NCBI RefSeq assembly: GCF_013371085.1
Contig: NZ_JABWCV010000026.1
Span: 1-56,522 of the forward strand
Direction: 5' to 3'
DNA length: 56,522 nt
From: Vreelandella maris
Lineage (GTDB): Bacteria; Pseudomonadota; Gammaproteobacteria; Pseudomonadales; Halomonadaceae
Under the pieces are notes generated by a model. The model had not been told where the DNA came from and ran no database searches. It saw only the letters and a program-made list of their open reading frames with translations. The position numbers and the translations under genes were made by a program. Positions 6,705 to 15,305 of the stretch are shown in pieces. How positions within the stretch are numbered: position 1 is the stretch's first letter; the number at the start of each line of letters is the position of its first letter.

Positions 6705-8749
6705 ACTGGTACTCCGCTAAAGAGCTGGCAGGGCTGCCTGGCATGCCTCAATCCGTCAGCGGTGTTATCCGTAAGGCCACCTCGCAAGGTTGGGAAGCAC
6801 AAAAACGTATGGGTCGCGGTGGCGGTTACGAATACGCCTTTGCCGTGCTGCCTACCGAAACCCAGAACGCGCTGCTTTTGGCACAGGCGGATAACGCCGA
6901 GCCCGCCCCCGCCAGCACCGTGGCTTCAACACCTGAAGACCCGCGCCCAGGGCAGCAGCAGCTGACCGATGCCCAGCGCCAGGTGATGAGCGCCCGCGTG
7001 GCGTTCGTTCGCGAGATCGAACGCATGAGCCGGATGGTCAGCCAGCAGCGCGCTATCGAAACGTTAGTTGCCCACGCGAAGGAAGACGATCTAACGCCGT
7101 ACCTTAAAGAGCGCGTGGTGCTGGCCAACGACCGTAAAACGGAGACACGCACACTTAGCGAGCGCACCCTCAAGCGCTGGATGAGCGACTTTAAAAAGCA
7201 CGGCGAGCGTGGCCTAGCCCCCAAGCGCCGCCAGGCAGACATGAGCATGCCGCCCTGGGCTGGTGATTTTCTCAAGCGTTACCAACGCCCTCAGAAGCCC
7301 AGCGTGGAAGCGGCCTACCAACTGCTGGTCGAACAGACGCCACCGCCGCACCCCTCTATCCATCAGGTGCGCCGCTGGCTTGCCAAGCTCAGCCCGGAAG
7401 CCCGCGAGCGTGGCCGCATGGGCGCGCATGAAATCAAGGCGCTCCAACCGTTCAAACGCCGTAGCAGCAAAGACCTTTGGCCCAACGATGTGTGGGTCGC
7501 GGATGGCCATACCTTCGACGCCGAGGTCATCAACCCGCTCACCGGCCAAGCGTTCCGCCCAGAAGTCACGCTGATCATCGACTGGGCGACGCGTCGCATC
7601 GTCGGCTTTGCCTTGAACCTTGCCGAATCCACCCTGGCCACGCTGGATGCGCTACGCGATGCCGTCAGCCGCGCGGGCATGTTCAATCTGTTTTACGTCG
7701 ATAACGGCTCAGGCTTCGATAACGCCACAGTGTATGAAGTGGTCGATCGTCTGGGCGGCACCATCACCCACTCGCTGCCGTACAACTCCCAGGCACGCGG
7801 CGTGATCGAGCGCGCCCACCAAAGCACCCTGGTCAAGCTCGCCAAGACCATGAGCAGCTACATCGGCGCGGACATGGATAAAGAAGCGTCGACCAGGGCG
7901 CACAAGCTCAGCCGCCGCGACATCAAGCAAGGCCTCAAGCCCGCGCTGATTCCCACGTTCCAGGAGTTTTTCGACCGGCTCAACGACGCCCTGGACGTCT
8001 ATAACCACCGCCCGCACTCGGGCCTTAGCAAAATCCGTGACCTGGACAGCGGCAGGCTACGCCACCAAAGCCCGATGGAAGCCTGGAAGAACGCCGAGAC
8101 AGAAGGCTTTGAAGCGCTGACCGCACCGACTGATGTAGTCGCCTCGCTCATGCGCCCGCAAGAGGTACGCAAAACCAATCGCGGCGAAGTACGCATCAAC
8201 GGCGGCACCTACTTTATGGACGCCCTGCGCGACTTCCACGGCGAAGAGATCCGCGTGGCGTGGGACTACCGCGACACCGGCAGCGTCGGCGTCTACACCC
8301 TGGACGGTGAACACCTGGGCGATGCCCAGCTAGACGGCAACGCCACCCCCGCAATGCCCGCCAGCATGATCCAGCGCGCAGCCGAGAAACGCGAGAAGGG
8401 TCAGCTCAACCGCTTGGCGCAGAAAGCCAAAACCATCACCGGCAGCGACGTCGAGATCCGCGCGATTACACCCGCCGCCAGCTATTCAGACGAAAAGCAG
8501 GCAGCCGCAGGCCGCGCCTACGCCAAGCAATTAGCGGATGAAGGCACTCGCTTTCAGATACCCCAGAACAAGGTCGAGCGTTATCGGCTTTGGCAAAAGC
8601 TGGATGCCCAGCTTCAGCAGAATGAAGACGTACCAGAACAAGCACGCCAGTGGCACGAAAGCTACCAGAAGCACAACGATTTTCGCGCTATTCAGCGCGT
8701 AATGGATGCGGACGGGCTACCACCCGCCCGCAACCGCCGGGCCGTCTGA
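6701..8749 (+). CDS. Mu A-like DDE transposase
   Basis: 682 residues, close to Mu A. The N-terminal Mu-type HTH begins NWYSAKELAGLPGMPQSVSG (about 2-60). A helical DNA-binding region (about 90-245) precedes the RNase H-like rve core, whose DDE triad is visible as Asp268 (VWVADGH), Asp334 (FYVDNGSGF) and Glu370 (GVIERAHQ). A Mu-transposase C-terminal beta domain follows (about 480-560), and a charged C-terminal tail that in Mu contacts B. It joins the ends at 4533 and 41414 to target DNA, leaving 5-bp duplications. Confidence 0.97.
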   Translation: MNWYSAKELAGLPGMPQSVSGVIRKATSQGWEAQKRMGRGGGYEYAFAVLPTETQNALLLAQADNAEPAPASTVASTPEDPRPGQQQLTDAQRQVMSARVAFVREIERMSRMVSQQRAIETLVAHAKEDDLTPYLKERVVLANDRKTETRTLSERTLKRWMSDFKKHGERGLAPKRRQADMSMPPWAGDFLKRYQRPQKPSVEAAYQLLVEQTPPPHPSIHQVRRWLAKLSPEARERGRMGAHEIKALQPFKRRSSKDLWPNDVWVADGHTFDAEVINPLTGQAFRPEVTLIIDWATRRIVGFALNLAESTLATLDALRDAVSRAGMFNLFYVDNGSGFDNATVYEVVDRLGGTITHSLPYNSQARGVIERAHQSTLVKLAKTMSSYIGADMDKEASTRAHKLSRRDIKQGLKPALIPTFQEFFDRLNDALDVYNHRPHSGLSKIRDLDSGRLRHQSPMEAWKNAETEGFEALTAPTDVVASLMRPQEVRKTNRGEVRINGGTYFMDALRDFHGEEIRVAWDYRDTGSVGVYTLDGEHLGDAQLDGNATPAMPASMIQRAAEKREKGQLNRLAQKAKTITGSDVEIRAITPAASYSDEKQAAAGRAYAKQLADEGTRFQIPQNKVERYRLWQKLDAQLQQNEDVPEQARQWHESYQKHNDFRAIQRVMDADGLPPARNRRAV

Positions 8750-8787
8750 ACCACGGCCCACGACACCCTAGCAATTAAGGAACTGAT

Positions 8788-9507
8788 ATGAGCGTCAACA
8801 CCATTGTACCACTCACTAACGTCGGCTTACTCGCGGCAGCGGTCGAAAGCGCCGCGAACCGCCCGCCCGAGCTGCCGGGCCTGGTCGTTATGTACGGCCC
8901 CAGCGGCTACGGCAAAAGCCTGGCAGCGGCCTATGCGGCCAACATGCACCGCGCCTACTACGTCGAGTGTCGCGAAAGCTGGACCAAGAAAGCCTTTGTG
9001 GTCGCCGTGCTGCGCGAGATGGGCATCATCCCCATGAAGACGCTTAGCGAGATGGTCGATCAGATCGCCGAGCAGCTCTCACGCTCGGGTCGCCCGCTGA
9101 TCATTGATGACGTCCAGTACGTGATCGACAAAGCCGCCGCCAACGTCCTCACAGACATCTATAACGCCAGCCAAGGAACGCTAATCCTGATTGGTGAAGA
9201 GCGCGTGCCCGCGTCAATGGCGCGTCTGGAGCGCCTGCACAACCGCGTACTTGAATGGGTACCCGCCCAAGCCGCCAGCCTGGAAGACGTGCGCGCCCTG
9301 GCTGACAAAAGCTACCCCGATATCGAGATCGAAGACGACCTGCTGGAAACCGTCAACGACCGCGTTAAAGGGTGCCTGCGCCGTGTCGCCGTCAACCTGT
9401 ATCAGATCAACTCTGAGGCTACCGCCAACGGCTGGACGATGGTCGGCCTGCGGGAATGGGGCGAGCGTGAGATCCACACCGGCCAGCCACCGGCGCGGAG
9501 GGGCTAA
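8788..9507 (+). CDS. Mu B-like AAA+ ATPase, target DNA activator
   Basis: 239 residues with Walker A GPSGYGKS at 37-44 and Walker B PLIIDDVQ around 103-110, then an AAA+ C-terminal helical part. In Mu, B binds target DNA with ATP and delivers it to the transposase, and gives target immunity. It is shorter than Mu B (312 residues) because it lacks the N-terminal HTH appendage, as in Pseudomonas transposable phages. Preceded by AAGGA and 38 bases after A. Confidence 0.93.
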   Translation: MSVNTIVPLTNVGLLAAAVESAANRPPELPGLVVMYGPSGYGKSLAAAYAANMHRAYYVECRESWTKKAFVVAVLREMGIIPMKTLSEMVDQIAEQLSRSGRPLIIDDVQYVIDKAAANVLTDIYNASQGTLILIGEERVPASMARLERLHNRVLEWVPAQAASLEDVRALADKSYPDIEIEDDLLETVNDRVKGCLRRVAVNLYQINSEATANGWTMVGLREWGEREIHTGQPPARRG

Positions 9508-9510
9508 GGC

Positions 9511-10140
9511 ATGGCAAAACGTAAACCCCAACTCAACGCCCAAGGGCCACGCATCGACCGCCAGGCCATTTGGGAAGCCCTACGCGATATGCACGCCAAA
9601 GGGTTGACCATTACCACGGTCGACGTATCGCTACTGATGCCGGATGCCGTCAGCCAGGGCCGCGTGCGTGACTACCTGAACGGCCTCGAAAAAGGCGGCT
9701 ACCTCGCCCGTCTCGATGTGCCCCGCAAAAGCGGCGAGCCGGTGCAGTTCAAGCTGGTGAAAGACGTCGGCGTGGAAGCCCCACGCGTGCGCAAAGACGG
9801 CTCCACACCTACCGGTGGCCTTGGCCGTGAACAGATGTGGCGCACGCTCAAGATCGTCGGCGACTGCACCGCCCGCGAACTGGCAGACGCCGCCACGACG
9901 CCCAAAGTCGAGATCGCCGAGGCAACAGCCAACGAATACCTGCGCTTTCTGGCGGCTGCCGAGTACGTCGCCGTCGTTCGCCCTGGCTCCCCCGGCGTGC
10001 TGACCCGCTACCGGCTGGTCAGCACGCGCTGGACAGGCCCGCGTGCGCCGATGATCCAGCGCACCAAGCAACTCTATGACCCCAACACCGGTGAAGTGGT
10101 GTACGTCCGCGTCACCAAAACCGAAGGGGGTGAACCATGA
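9511..10140 (+). CDS. Early protein with two winged-helix-like repeats
   Basis: 209 residues. Two segments, about 15-75 (REA-like ALRDMHAKGLTITTVDVSLLM ... YLNGLEKGGYLARL) and about 105-165 (QMWRTLKIVGDCTARELADAA ... YLRFLAAAEYVAVV), share the pattern helix - helix - recognition helix - wing seen in winged-helix DNA-binding domains. I do not recognise a named family. It follows B by 3 bases and overlaps the next gene by 4, so it belongs to the early transcript. DNA binding is an inference. Confidence 0.75.
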   Translation: MAKRKPQLNAQGPRIDRQAIWEALRDMHAKGLTITTVDVSLLMPDAVSQGRVRDYLNGLEKGGYLARLDVPRKSGEPVQFKLVKDVGVEAPRVRKDGSTPTGGLGREQMWRTLKIVGDCTARELADAATTPKVEIAEATANEYLRFLAAAEYVAVVRPGSPGVLTRYRLVSTRWTGPRAPMIQRTKQLYDPNTGEVVYVRVTKTEGGEP

Positions 10141-10523
10141 AAGACGTCATCCGCCGTACCCGCACCGTCGACATCTCCAACTGGGGTGACGACGTGCCGC
10201 GCTGGATCGTACTACTCGCCGACGAAGTGCGCGCCACAAACCGCAAGATCACCGCCGAGCGCATTGGCGTCTCGCGTAGCGCGGTGTCTTTGGCACTGGC
10301 CAACCGCTACCCCAGCCCTTCCACCGCGAGTATCGAAAAGAAGGTGCTGGAAGCGCTGGACGGCCTCGACTGTCCGGCGCTGGCCATCACTATCAGCGCC
10401 GAGCAGTGCCGCGACTACCGCGCCCGCCCCGCGCCGACCCACAACCCCATGGCCATGCGGATGTGGAAGCACTGTCAGCGCTGCCCCCACAACCCCGACA
10501 ACCAGGACGGAGGCGACCAATGA
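10137..10523 (+). CDS. Early HTH protein with a C-terminal cysteine cluster
   Basis: 128 residues. An XRE/LacI-like helix-turn-helix spans about 33-70 (ATNRKITAERIGVSRSAVSLALANRYP). The C-terminal part has three cysteines (CRDYR ... CQRCPHNP) that could bind a metal. ATGA overlap with both neighbours. Probably a DNA-binding regulator of early replication; no close named family recognised. Confidence 0.78.
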   Translation: MKDVIRRTRTVDISNWGDDVPRWIVLLADEVRATNRKITAERIGVSRSAVSLALANRYPSPSTASIEKKVLEALDGLDCPALAITISAEQCRDYRARPAPTHNPMAMRMWKHCQRCPHNPDNQDGGDQ

Positions 10524-11161
10524 CCCTCAAAGCCACCTGCCCCGAGTGCGGCATGACGGCCGACATGGCCGCCTTCGTCACCCAGGGCGAACACAACCAG
10601 GCGTTAGCGGCGGCGCTGGATATGCCTGCGCTGCTGAGTAGCCGCATCGTGCGCTACCTCGGCTTTTTCCGGCCTGCCAGCCGAGCGCTGGCAAGCGCCA
10701 AAAGCGCCCGCCTGCTGACCGAGCTGAAAGACACGATCACCAGCGGCGTGATCGAGCGCAAAGGCATCACCCGAGAGGCACCGCTCAAGGTGTGGGTGAT
10801 GGCCCTCGACCAGATGCTGGAAAGCCCGCCCAGCGGTTTGCCGCTAAGCGGCCACGGCTACCTCTATGAAGTGGTTGCCCGCTGTGCCGACCGCCACGCC
10901 GGTGAGCAGGAAAAGCAGCAGGAAGAAGCCAAGCGCAGCGGTGCCAAACCACCTGCAAATCGCGCACCCGTTGCCGCGTTTCAAGAGCGCTCGACCGATG
11001 ACGTGCTGGCCGAACACCGCCGCATGGCCGAGCGCCAATCCACGGTGGCCACAACCCCAAAAGGCCAGCGCAAAAACGCGAAAGCGACTGAGCAAGCCAA
11101 TGCCCCCAAGCGCCTATCGGAGTTGTTGAAAGGTGCCGCCAGCAAGGGAGACGACCAATGA
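10520..11161 (+). CDS. Hypothetical early protein with N-terminal zinc-finger knuckle
   Basis: 213 residues from ATG at 10520, which overlaps the previous stop in the usual ATGA way; longer upstream starts would lie inside the HTH gene. A CPEC knuckle sits at residues 6-9. The middle (about 55-115) is helical and the C-terminal third is rich in Lys, Glu, Gln and Ala, probably disordered or coiled. No named family recognised; the position in the early operon suggests a replication or host-takeover accessory. Confidence 0.75.
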   Translation: MTLKATCPECGMTADMAAFVTQGEHNQALAAALDMPALLSSRIVRYLGFFRPASRALASAKSARLLTELKDTITSGVIERKGITREAPLKVWVMALDQMLESPPSGLPLSGHGYLYEVVARCADRHAGEQEKQQEEAKRSGAKPPANRAPVAAFQERSTDDVLAEHRRMAERQSTVATTPKGQRKNAKATEQANAPKRLSELLKGAASKGDDQ

Positions 11162-11565
11162 CCACCTACAGCGATGAAACCCTGGAGCAATACGCCGACC
11201 GCTTCGTGCAGCTGCGCCTGTCCCGCCACGGCGTCAACCTGGCGCAGTACCTGGCCAACCCCGTGCAGTTTGAACGCCTGGCGTTGGAGCCGGAACCGCT
11301 ACTACCCGCACAGCAAGCTGCCGTTTTGCGTATCTGGCAGCGCTGGGATACCGGCCTAGCCGAGCAGCCAGCCGCTGCACAGGAAAGCTCGGTACCGGAC
11401 TGGGACTGGCGCGACCAGCTCGACCGCTGGCGTTGTGAAACTGAACAGGCCGAGCGAGCGGTGGCGCGTATGCAGCAGCGCAACGGGGCGTATGTCGAGC
11501 CGCTGCACCACCACCGGCACAACGCCCGTAACCGCAGTGCCAACTTTGCTAAGCGAGGTGCCTGA
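11158..11565 (+). CDS. Hypothetical early phage protein
   Basis: 135 residues, no recognised domain, rich in Arg, Gln and Trp, with a basic histidine-containing end (HHHRHNARNRSANFAKRGA). ATGA overlap upstream, and its last base is the first base of the next start, so it is part of a tightly coupled early chain. Confidence 0.68.
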   Translation: MTTYSDETLEQYADRFVQLRLSRHGVNLAQYLANPVQFERLALEPEPLLPAQQAAVLRIWQRWDTGLAEQPAAAQESSVPDWDWRDQLDRWRCETEQAERAVARMQQRNGAYVEPLHHHRHNARNRSANFAKRGA

Positions 11566-11906
11566 TGAGCCACATGGTCCTATCCCATTTACAGGCCAAC
11601 GACGGTGCCACGCTTGATGAGCTATGCACCGCCACCGGCCTGAACGCCGACGCGGTTCGCCACATTCTCACCGGCCTGGTGAATAGCCGCTTTGTGATCG
11701 GCGTCGCGCGCTACAACCGCGCGCCGAAGTTTTACGCCGTCACCAGCCAAGGCCATTGCGAGTGGTGCGGCCTCTACGAGCATCGCCGCGTTGCCGCCAT
11801 GTGCCCTCGCTGCATCGACAAAAGCAGCGGCCTGGAGCCGTTGACCGAAACGCCCGTTGCCGCGCTACCGGCAGGCCTGAACACACCCGAAAGGAGCCAA
11901 GCATGA
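11565..11906 (+). CDS. Winged-helix plus zinc-ribbon early protein
   Basis: 113 residues. Residues 1-60 form a winged helix (LDELCTATGLNADAVRHILTGLVNSRFVIGV). Residues 65-87 hold CEWC and CPRC pairs, a compact zinc ribbon. This domain pair is typical of small DNA-binding regulators. The start overlaps the previous stop by one base and its end overlaps the next gene by 4 bases. The regulatory target is unknown. Confidence 0.75.
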   Translation: MSHMVLSHLQANDGATLDELCTATGLNADAVRHILTGLVNSRFVIGVARYNRAPKFYAVTSQGHCEWCGLYEHRRVAAMCPRCIDKSSGLEPLTETPVAALPAGLNTPERSQA

Positions 11907-12535
11907 ACGCCCAAGCGAATGAAACACAGCAAGTACCCGAAGGCTTCCGCATAGACGCCAAAAGCCGACTGGTGCCCGAGGAACAGATCAAAGAGATCGA
12001 CAAGCTACGCGATGAGCTAGTGCTCTCGATTATTGACCGCGCGTGTGAGCTGCGCGACCAGCTTCGCGACTTCAAAAGCGACGTGTTCAGCGAGATCGAA
12101 GCCTTTGTGCAGACCTCCGCCCAGGAGTACGACGTCCAGATCGGTGGCAAGAAAGGCAACATCCAGTTGGTCAGCTTCTGTGGCAAATACAAGGTGCTGC
12201 GCGCCATCTCCGAAAACATCACCTTCGATGAGCGCCTCCAGGCTGCCAAAGGGCTGATTGAAGAGTGCCTACGGGACTGGACAACCGACGCCCGCCCAGA
12301 GGTGGCCACCATCGTGCAAGACGCCTTCCGCGTCGACCAGGCGGGCAACATCCGTACCGGCCAAGTGCTGGGGCTACGCCGCCTGAACATTCAGGACAAA
12401 CGCTGGCTGCGCGCCATGGATGCCATTAGTGACGCCATTCAGGTCACCGGCTCCAAGAGCTACATCCGCATCTATGAGCGGGTCGGCAGCACCGACCAGT
12501 ACAAACCCATCAGCCTAGATATCGCGGGGGTGTGA
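11903..12535 (+). CDS. DUF3164 family early phage protein
   Basis: 210 residues from ATG at 11903, chosen because AAGGAG lies just upstream and the start overlaps the preceding stop. The core GKKGNIQLVSFCGKYKVLRAISENITFDERLQAAKGLI and the acidic/helical start with VPEEQIKEIDKL match DUF3164, a family found in the early regions of Mu-like phages. Biochemical function unknown. Confidence 0.85.
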   Translation: MNAQANETQQVPEGFRIDAKSRLVPEEQIKEIDKLRDELVLSIIDRACELRDQLRDFKSDVFSEIEAFVQTSAQEYDVQIGGKKGNIQLVSFCGKYKVLRAISENITFDERLQAAKGLIEECLRDWTTDARPEVATIVQDAFRVDQAGNIRTGQVLGLRRLNIQDKRWLRAMDAISDAIQVTGSKSYIRIYERVGSTDQYKPISLDIAGV

Positions 12536-12536
12536 G

Positions 12537-12779
12537 ATGGCGACCGAAAAGCGCGATCAGCTCATAGACCGTCTGGATCGGTCATTCCATGCCATGCCCC
12601 GCTGGGCGCAAGGCGCATGCCTGCACGCCATGGCGGTGCCGACCATCAACCCGGCGACGCTGGCCCCCTTCGCCACCTTCCGGGAAATGCTCGAAAGCGC
12701 GCCAGACGAGAACCTGGAGATTCTGGCGGATGACTTCGAGGGGAATGGCGACCTGCTGCCAGCCGAGGAGGTTTCATGA
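12537..12779 (+). CDS. Small hypothetical early protein
   Basis: 80 residues, mostly helical, acidic C-terminus. Begins one base after the DUF3164 stop and overlaps the next gene by 4 bases. No recognised domain. Confidence 0.65.
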   Translation: MATEKRDQLIDRLDRSFHAMPRWAQGACLHAMAVPTINPATLAPFATFREMLESAPDENLEILADDFEGNGDLLPAEEVS

Positions 12780-13012
12780 CCGCTATCACTAACGCTTCAT
12801 CCATCCGCGTCAGCCCCGCCATGGGCGGGTTTGTTGCCATTCTGCGCGGCCAGCGCGCCACGGGCACCACCCACCGCGATGCAGCGCTCGCTGTCGCGCG
12901 GCGGGTCTACGGACCGCGCGTCAACGTCCGCGCCGATTACCTGCGCGACTCTGACCCCATGGCGGGCATCCAGTACCGCTACCACATCACGCATATCCGA
13001 GGTGCCGCATGA
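12776..13012 (+). CDS. Small basic hypothetical early protein
   Basis: 78 residues, Arg-rich, with alternating beta-like and helical segments (GGFVAILRGQRATGTTHRDA). ATGA overlaps at both ends. No recognised domain. Confidence 0.65.
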   Translation: MTAITNASSIRVSPAMGGFVAILRGQRATGTTHRDAALAVARRVYGPRVNVRADYLRDSDPMAGIQYRYHITHIRGAA

Positions 13013-13248
13013 AAGAGCCAGTCATCATCCGCGTGCGCGATGCCGGATACCAAGGCTATATCGCCACTGGAGGAGGCAAGCGAGCCAGCTGTTCATATTC
13101 CTACGAGCAGGCGCTTTTTAACTGTGCCGAAAAACTGTTTGGGCCAGGGAGCTTGTTCCAGTTCGAGCAATTAGAAGTATCGGAAGCTGATGCCAAGCGA
13201 AGCGTTATTAAGCGAGTCGAAGTTTTTCCTTACGAAGAGTCTGCATAG
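13009..13248 (+). CDS. Small hypothetical early protein, possible paralogue of its neighbour
   Basis: 79 residues. Its plan (a beta strand, a glycine turn, then an AALF/AAL helix, then RVEVFP) resembles the preceding 78-residue protein, suggesting an old duplication. ATGA overlap upstream; the chain of overlapping early genes ends here. Confidence 0.62.
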   Translation: MKEPVIIRVRDAGYQGYIATGGGKRASCSYSYEQALFNCAEKLFGPGSLFQFEQLEVSEADAKRSVIKRVEVFPYEESA

Positions 13249-13260
13249 CAGCGAAGCGAA

Positions 13261-13306
13261 ACGCCCTGCCAATGGCGGGGCGTCTGCTGGGCGTGGTGGC
13301 CCAGCA
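13261..13306 (+). other. Two tandem GC-rich hairpins in an early intergenic gap
   Basis: Hairpin one, 13261-13283: 10-base arms with one mismatch around AAT. Hairpin two, 13285-13306: perfect 8-bp stem TGCTGGGC/GCCCAGCA around GTGGTG. No T-run follows, so these may be a pause, attenuation or RNA-processing site rather than a classical terminator. Confidence 0.5.
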
Positions 13307-13331
13307 CTGATGAGCAGCCAAGGGGAGAGAA

Positions 13332-14030
13332 ATGGACAGCAAAGCGTTAGACAAAATCAAGAAGTGCCTACGGCTTGCCAAGTCGAGCAATGCCAATGAA
13401 GCCGCTGCCGCGCTGCGCCAGGCGCAAAAGCTAATGGCCATGCACGGCGTCACCACTGACGACGTGGCCATCAGCGATGTGGGCAGCCATACCGCTAAAA
13501 CAGGCGCAGGTAAAACGCCACCTGCTTACGTCACCATGCTGGCCAATATGGTAGCCGGAGCCTTTGGCGCTGAGACGGTCTACCAGCAGATTTACGATGG
13601 TGAGCGGTGGGCGCTGAACGTTGAGTTTTACGGCTTAAATGGCGCCGCCGAAGTAGCGGGCTATGCCTTTGAAGTGCTGTGTCGGCAGCTAAAGCGAGAC
13701 CGCACAGCCTACCTAGCAACCCTCAACAAGCGCCTGAAAAGAACTACCAAGGTACGTCGTGGCGACCTCTACGCTCAGGCCTGGATTAACGCCGTCGCCA
13801 AGCAGGTAACGCGCCAACAACGCACCGAGGCCGAGACTGCCATCGTGGAAGCCTACAAGGCGAAGCGCTGGGAAGATCTGGACACCATGAAGCCTCGCGA
13901 TAACACCAAGGGCATGCGCAGCCATGACCAAGGAGCCATTCACCAGGGCTACCAGGACGGCAAGAAAGTCAGCTTCCACCAGGGCGTGAACGGCAACCGC
14001 TACGCACAGATCGGTGAGGTGTCGTCATGA
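13332..14030 (+). CDS. DUF2786 domain protein
   Basis: 232 residues. The first 40 residues (LDKIKKCLRLAKSSNANEAAAALRQAQKLMAMHGVT) match DUF2786, a short helical domain common in phage and plasmid proteins. The C-terminal 180 residues carry a conserved-looking helical core with WINAVAKQV and a GYQDGKKVSF end. Good ribosome-binding site (GGGGAGAG) 4-10 bases before the ATG. Function unknown; it restarts translation after the hairpin gap. Confidence 0.85.
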   Translation: MDSKALDKIKKCLRLAKSSNANEAAAALRQAQKLMAMHGVTTDDVAISDVGSHTAKTGAGKTPPAYVTMLANMVAGAFGAETVYQQIYDGERWALNVEFYGLNGAAEVAGYAFEVLCRQLKRDRTAYLATLNKRLKRTTKVRRGDLYAQAWINAVAKQVTRQQRTEAETAIVEAYKAKRWEDLDTMKPRDNTKGMRSHDQGAIHQGYQDGKKVSFHQGVNGNRYAQIGEVSS

Positions 14031-14434
14031 ACAAATGGCAGCAACTAGAAGAGAAGCTGTCGGGCGTTTTTGGCAACGCCACCGTGCTTGCTGGCGGCCA
14101 TGAGGTGACGTTTCAAAAGCGCCTTGACGGCGAAAAGCTAGTGATCCAGGTCGGTGTCGACGGTTGGATAAAGGGAGAGTGGTGGAAGGTCGACGAACAA
14201 GGACAGCCAGTCCACTCCGAGGGCCGCTTTTGGTGCCCGCTGCGCTCACGCGTTTGGCCGCTAAAGGAATACAAGTCTCTGAAAAAGGTATTCGGCAAGC
14301 GCAAGGCCGACGATATGACGGCATTAAAAACCGTCGCCGTTACTCCGTGCTGGGGCAGCCCGCGCAGGCTGATCAGCCACCTGAAAAAGAACTTCCCAGA
14401 CCTTGAGATCAATGATGATGAGGTGGCGTCATGA
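14027..14434 (+). CDS. Hypothetical early phage protein
   Basis: 135 residues, basic, rich in Trp and Lys, predicted mixed alpha/beta. ATGA overlaps with the DUF2786 gene before it and gemA after it place it in the middle transcript. No recognised domain. Confidence 0.68.
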   Translation: MNKWQQLEEKLSGVFGNATVLAGGHEVTFQKRLDGEKLVIQVGVDGWIKGEWWKVDEQGQPVHSEGRFWCPLRSRVWPLKEYKSLKKVFGKRKADDMTALKTVAVTPCWGSPRRLISHLKKNFPDLEINDDEVAS

Positions 14435-14853
14435 TCAGCAAAGGCAAACTGGCCCAGATCCACATCGCCAAGGCCCAACTGGGATTAAGTGATGACGACT
14501 ACCGCGCCATCCTCGCCCGCACTGCAGGCGTGAGTAGTGCCAAAGAACTCACAAATCGCACCGTTGGCGGTGTGATGCACGAGTTCCGGCGGCTGGGCTT
14601 TGAGCCGAAGCCCGCCAAGAAAGCGGGCCGGAAGGCACCGCGCCCGCCGCGTTCACGCCAGGCGGAAATCAACAAGGTCGAAGCCCTGCTGGCTGACGCG
14701 GGTCGCGCCTGGGCCTACGCCGATGGCATGGCCAAGAACATGTTCAAAGTGGACCGCGTGGACTTTCTCGACGATAACCAACTGCACAAGCTGCTCCAGG
14801 CGTTGATCATCGACGCCAAGCGGCAAGGACGGTACCCCGATGACCTCGCATAA
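14431..14853 (+). CDS. gemA: GemA-family regulatory protein (DUF1018)
   Basis: 140 residues with the family start KLAQIHIAKAQLGLSDDDYRAILARTAGV and SSAKELTNRTVGGVMHEFRRLGF, followed by a basic linker and a helical C-terminus. In Mu, GemA (Mor-linked) alters host gene expression and DNA topology. As in Mu it lies directly before mor, here overlapping it by 14 bases. Confidence 0.92.
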   Translation: MISKGKLAQIHIAKAQLGLSDDDYRAILARTAGVSSAKELTNRTVGGVMHEFRRLGFEPKPAKKAGRKAPRPPRSRQAEINKVEALLADAGRAWAYADGMAKNMFKVDRVDFLDDNQLHKLLQALIIDAKRQGRYPDDLA

Positions 14854-15271
14854 GTATGAGGACAACCTCGACCTGGGCTTCGGCATCCCCAACGATGCAC
14901 TGGACTACCTCGACCCCGAGATCCTCAAGAAGTGGCCACAGGGTCTCTCGGACATGCTGACCGTGGTCGAGAACGCCCATGTCCGAGCCGGGGATGAACC
15001 CAAGATAGCCCGCCGCCGCGCCTTTGCCGCCGTGCGGGCGATCTCCAGCTTTGCCGGTGGGCGCAGTCTCTACGTGCCACAGGGCCGCCAGCTCGACCGC
15101 GCACTGCGGGATCGTGAGATCTGGGAGCGTCACCGTGGCGACAACATCCCCCAGCTGGTCGAAGACTACGAACTGACCGAGGCGCAAATCTACAGCATCC
15201 TCGCCGAGCAGCGTAAGCTCGCCCGCTCACGCTTGCAGTCGGATCTGTTCGCCGATCACGAGAAAGGCTAA
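14840..15271 (+). CDS. mor: Mor-type middle/late transcription activator
   Basis: 143 residues. The C-terminal half has the Mor/C HTH pattern (RDREIWERHRGDNIPQLVEDYELTEAQIYSILAEQRKLA) and the N-terminal half the helical dimerisation region (ILKKWPQGLSDMLTVVE). Mu uses Mor then C; I see only one such gene, so it probably drives all late promoters, as in B3/D3112-like phages. Candidate targets are the dyads at 23034-23047 and 39848-39860. Confidence 0.93.
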   Translation: MTSHKYEDNLDLGFGIPNDALDYLDPEILKKWPQGLSDMLTVVENAHVRAGDEPKIARRRAFAAVRAISSFAGGRSLYVPQGRQLDRALRDREIWERHRGDNIPQLVEDYELTEAQIYSILAEQRKLARSRLQSDLFADHEKG

Positions 15272-15305
15272 GCTGGCTTTAAACGAGCGATCAGGCAATG
15301 ACACC

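Noticed and set aside
11740..12390. Leftward open frame opposite DUF3164
   Set aside because: Shadow of DUF3164; Ser/Arg-rich composition typical of antisense frames.
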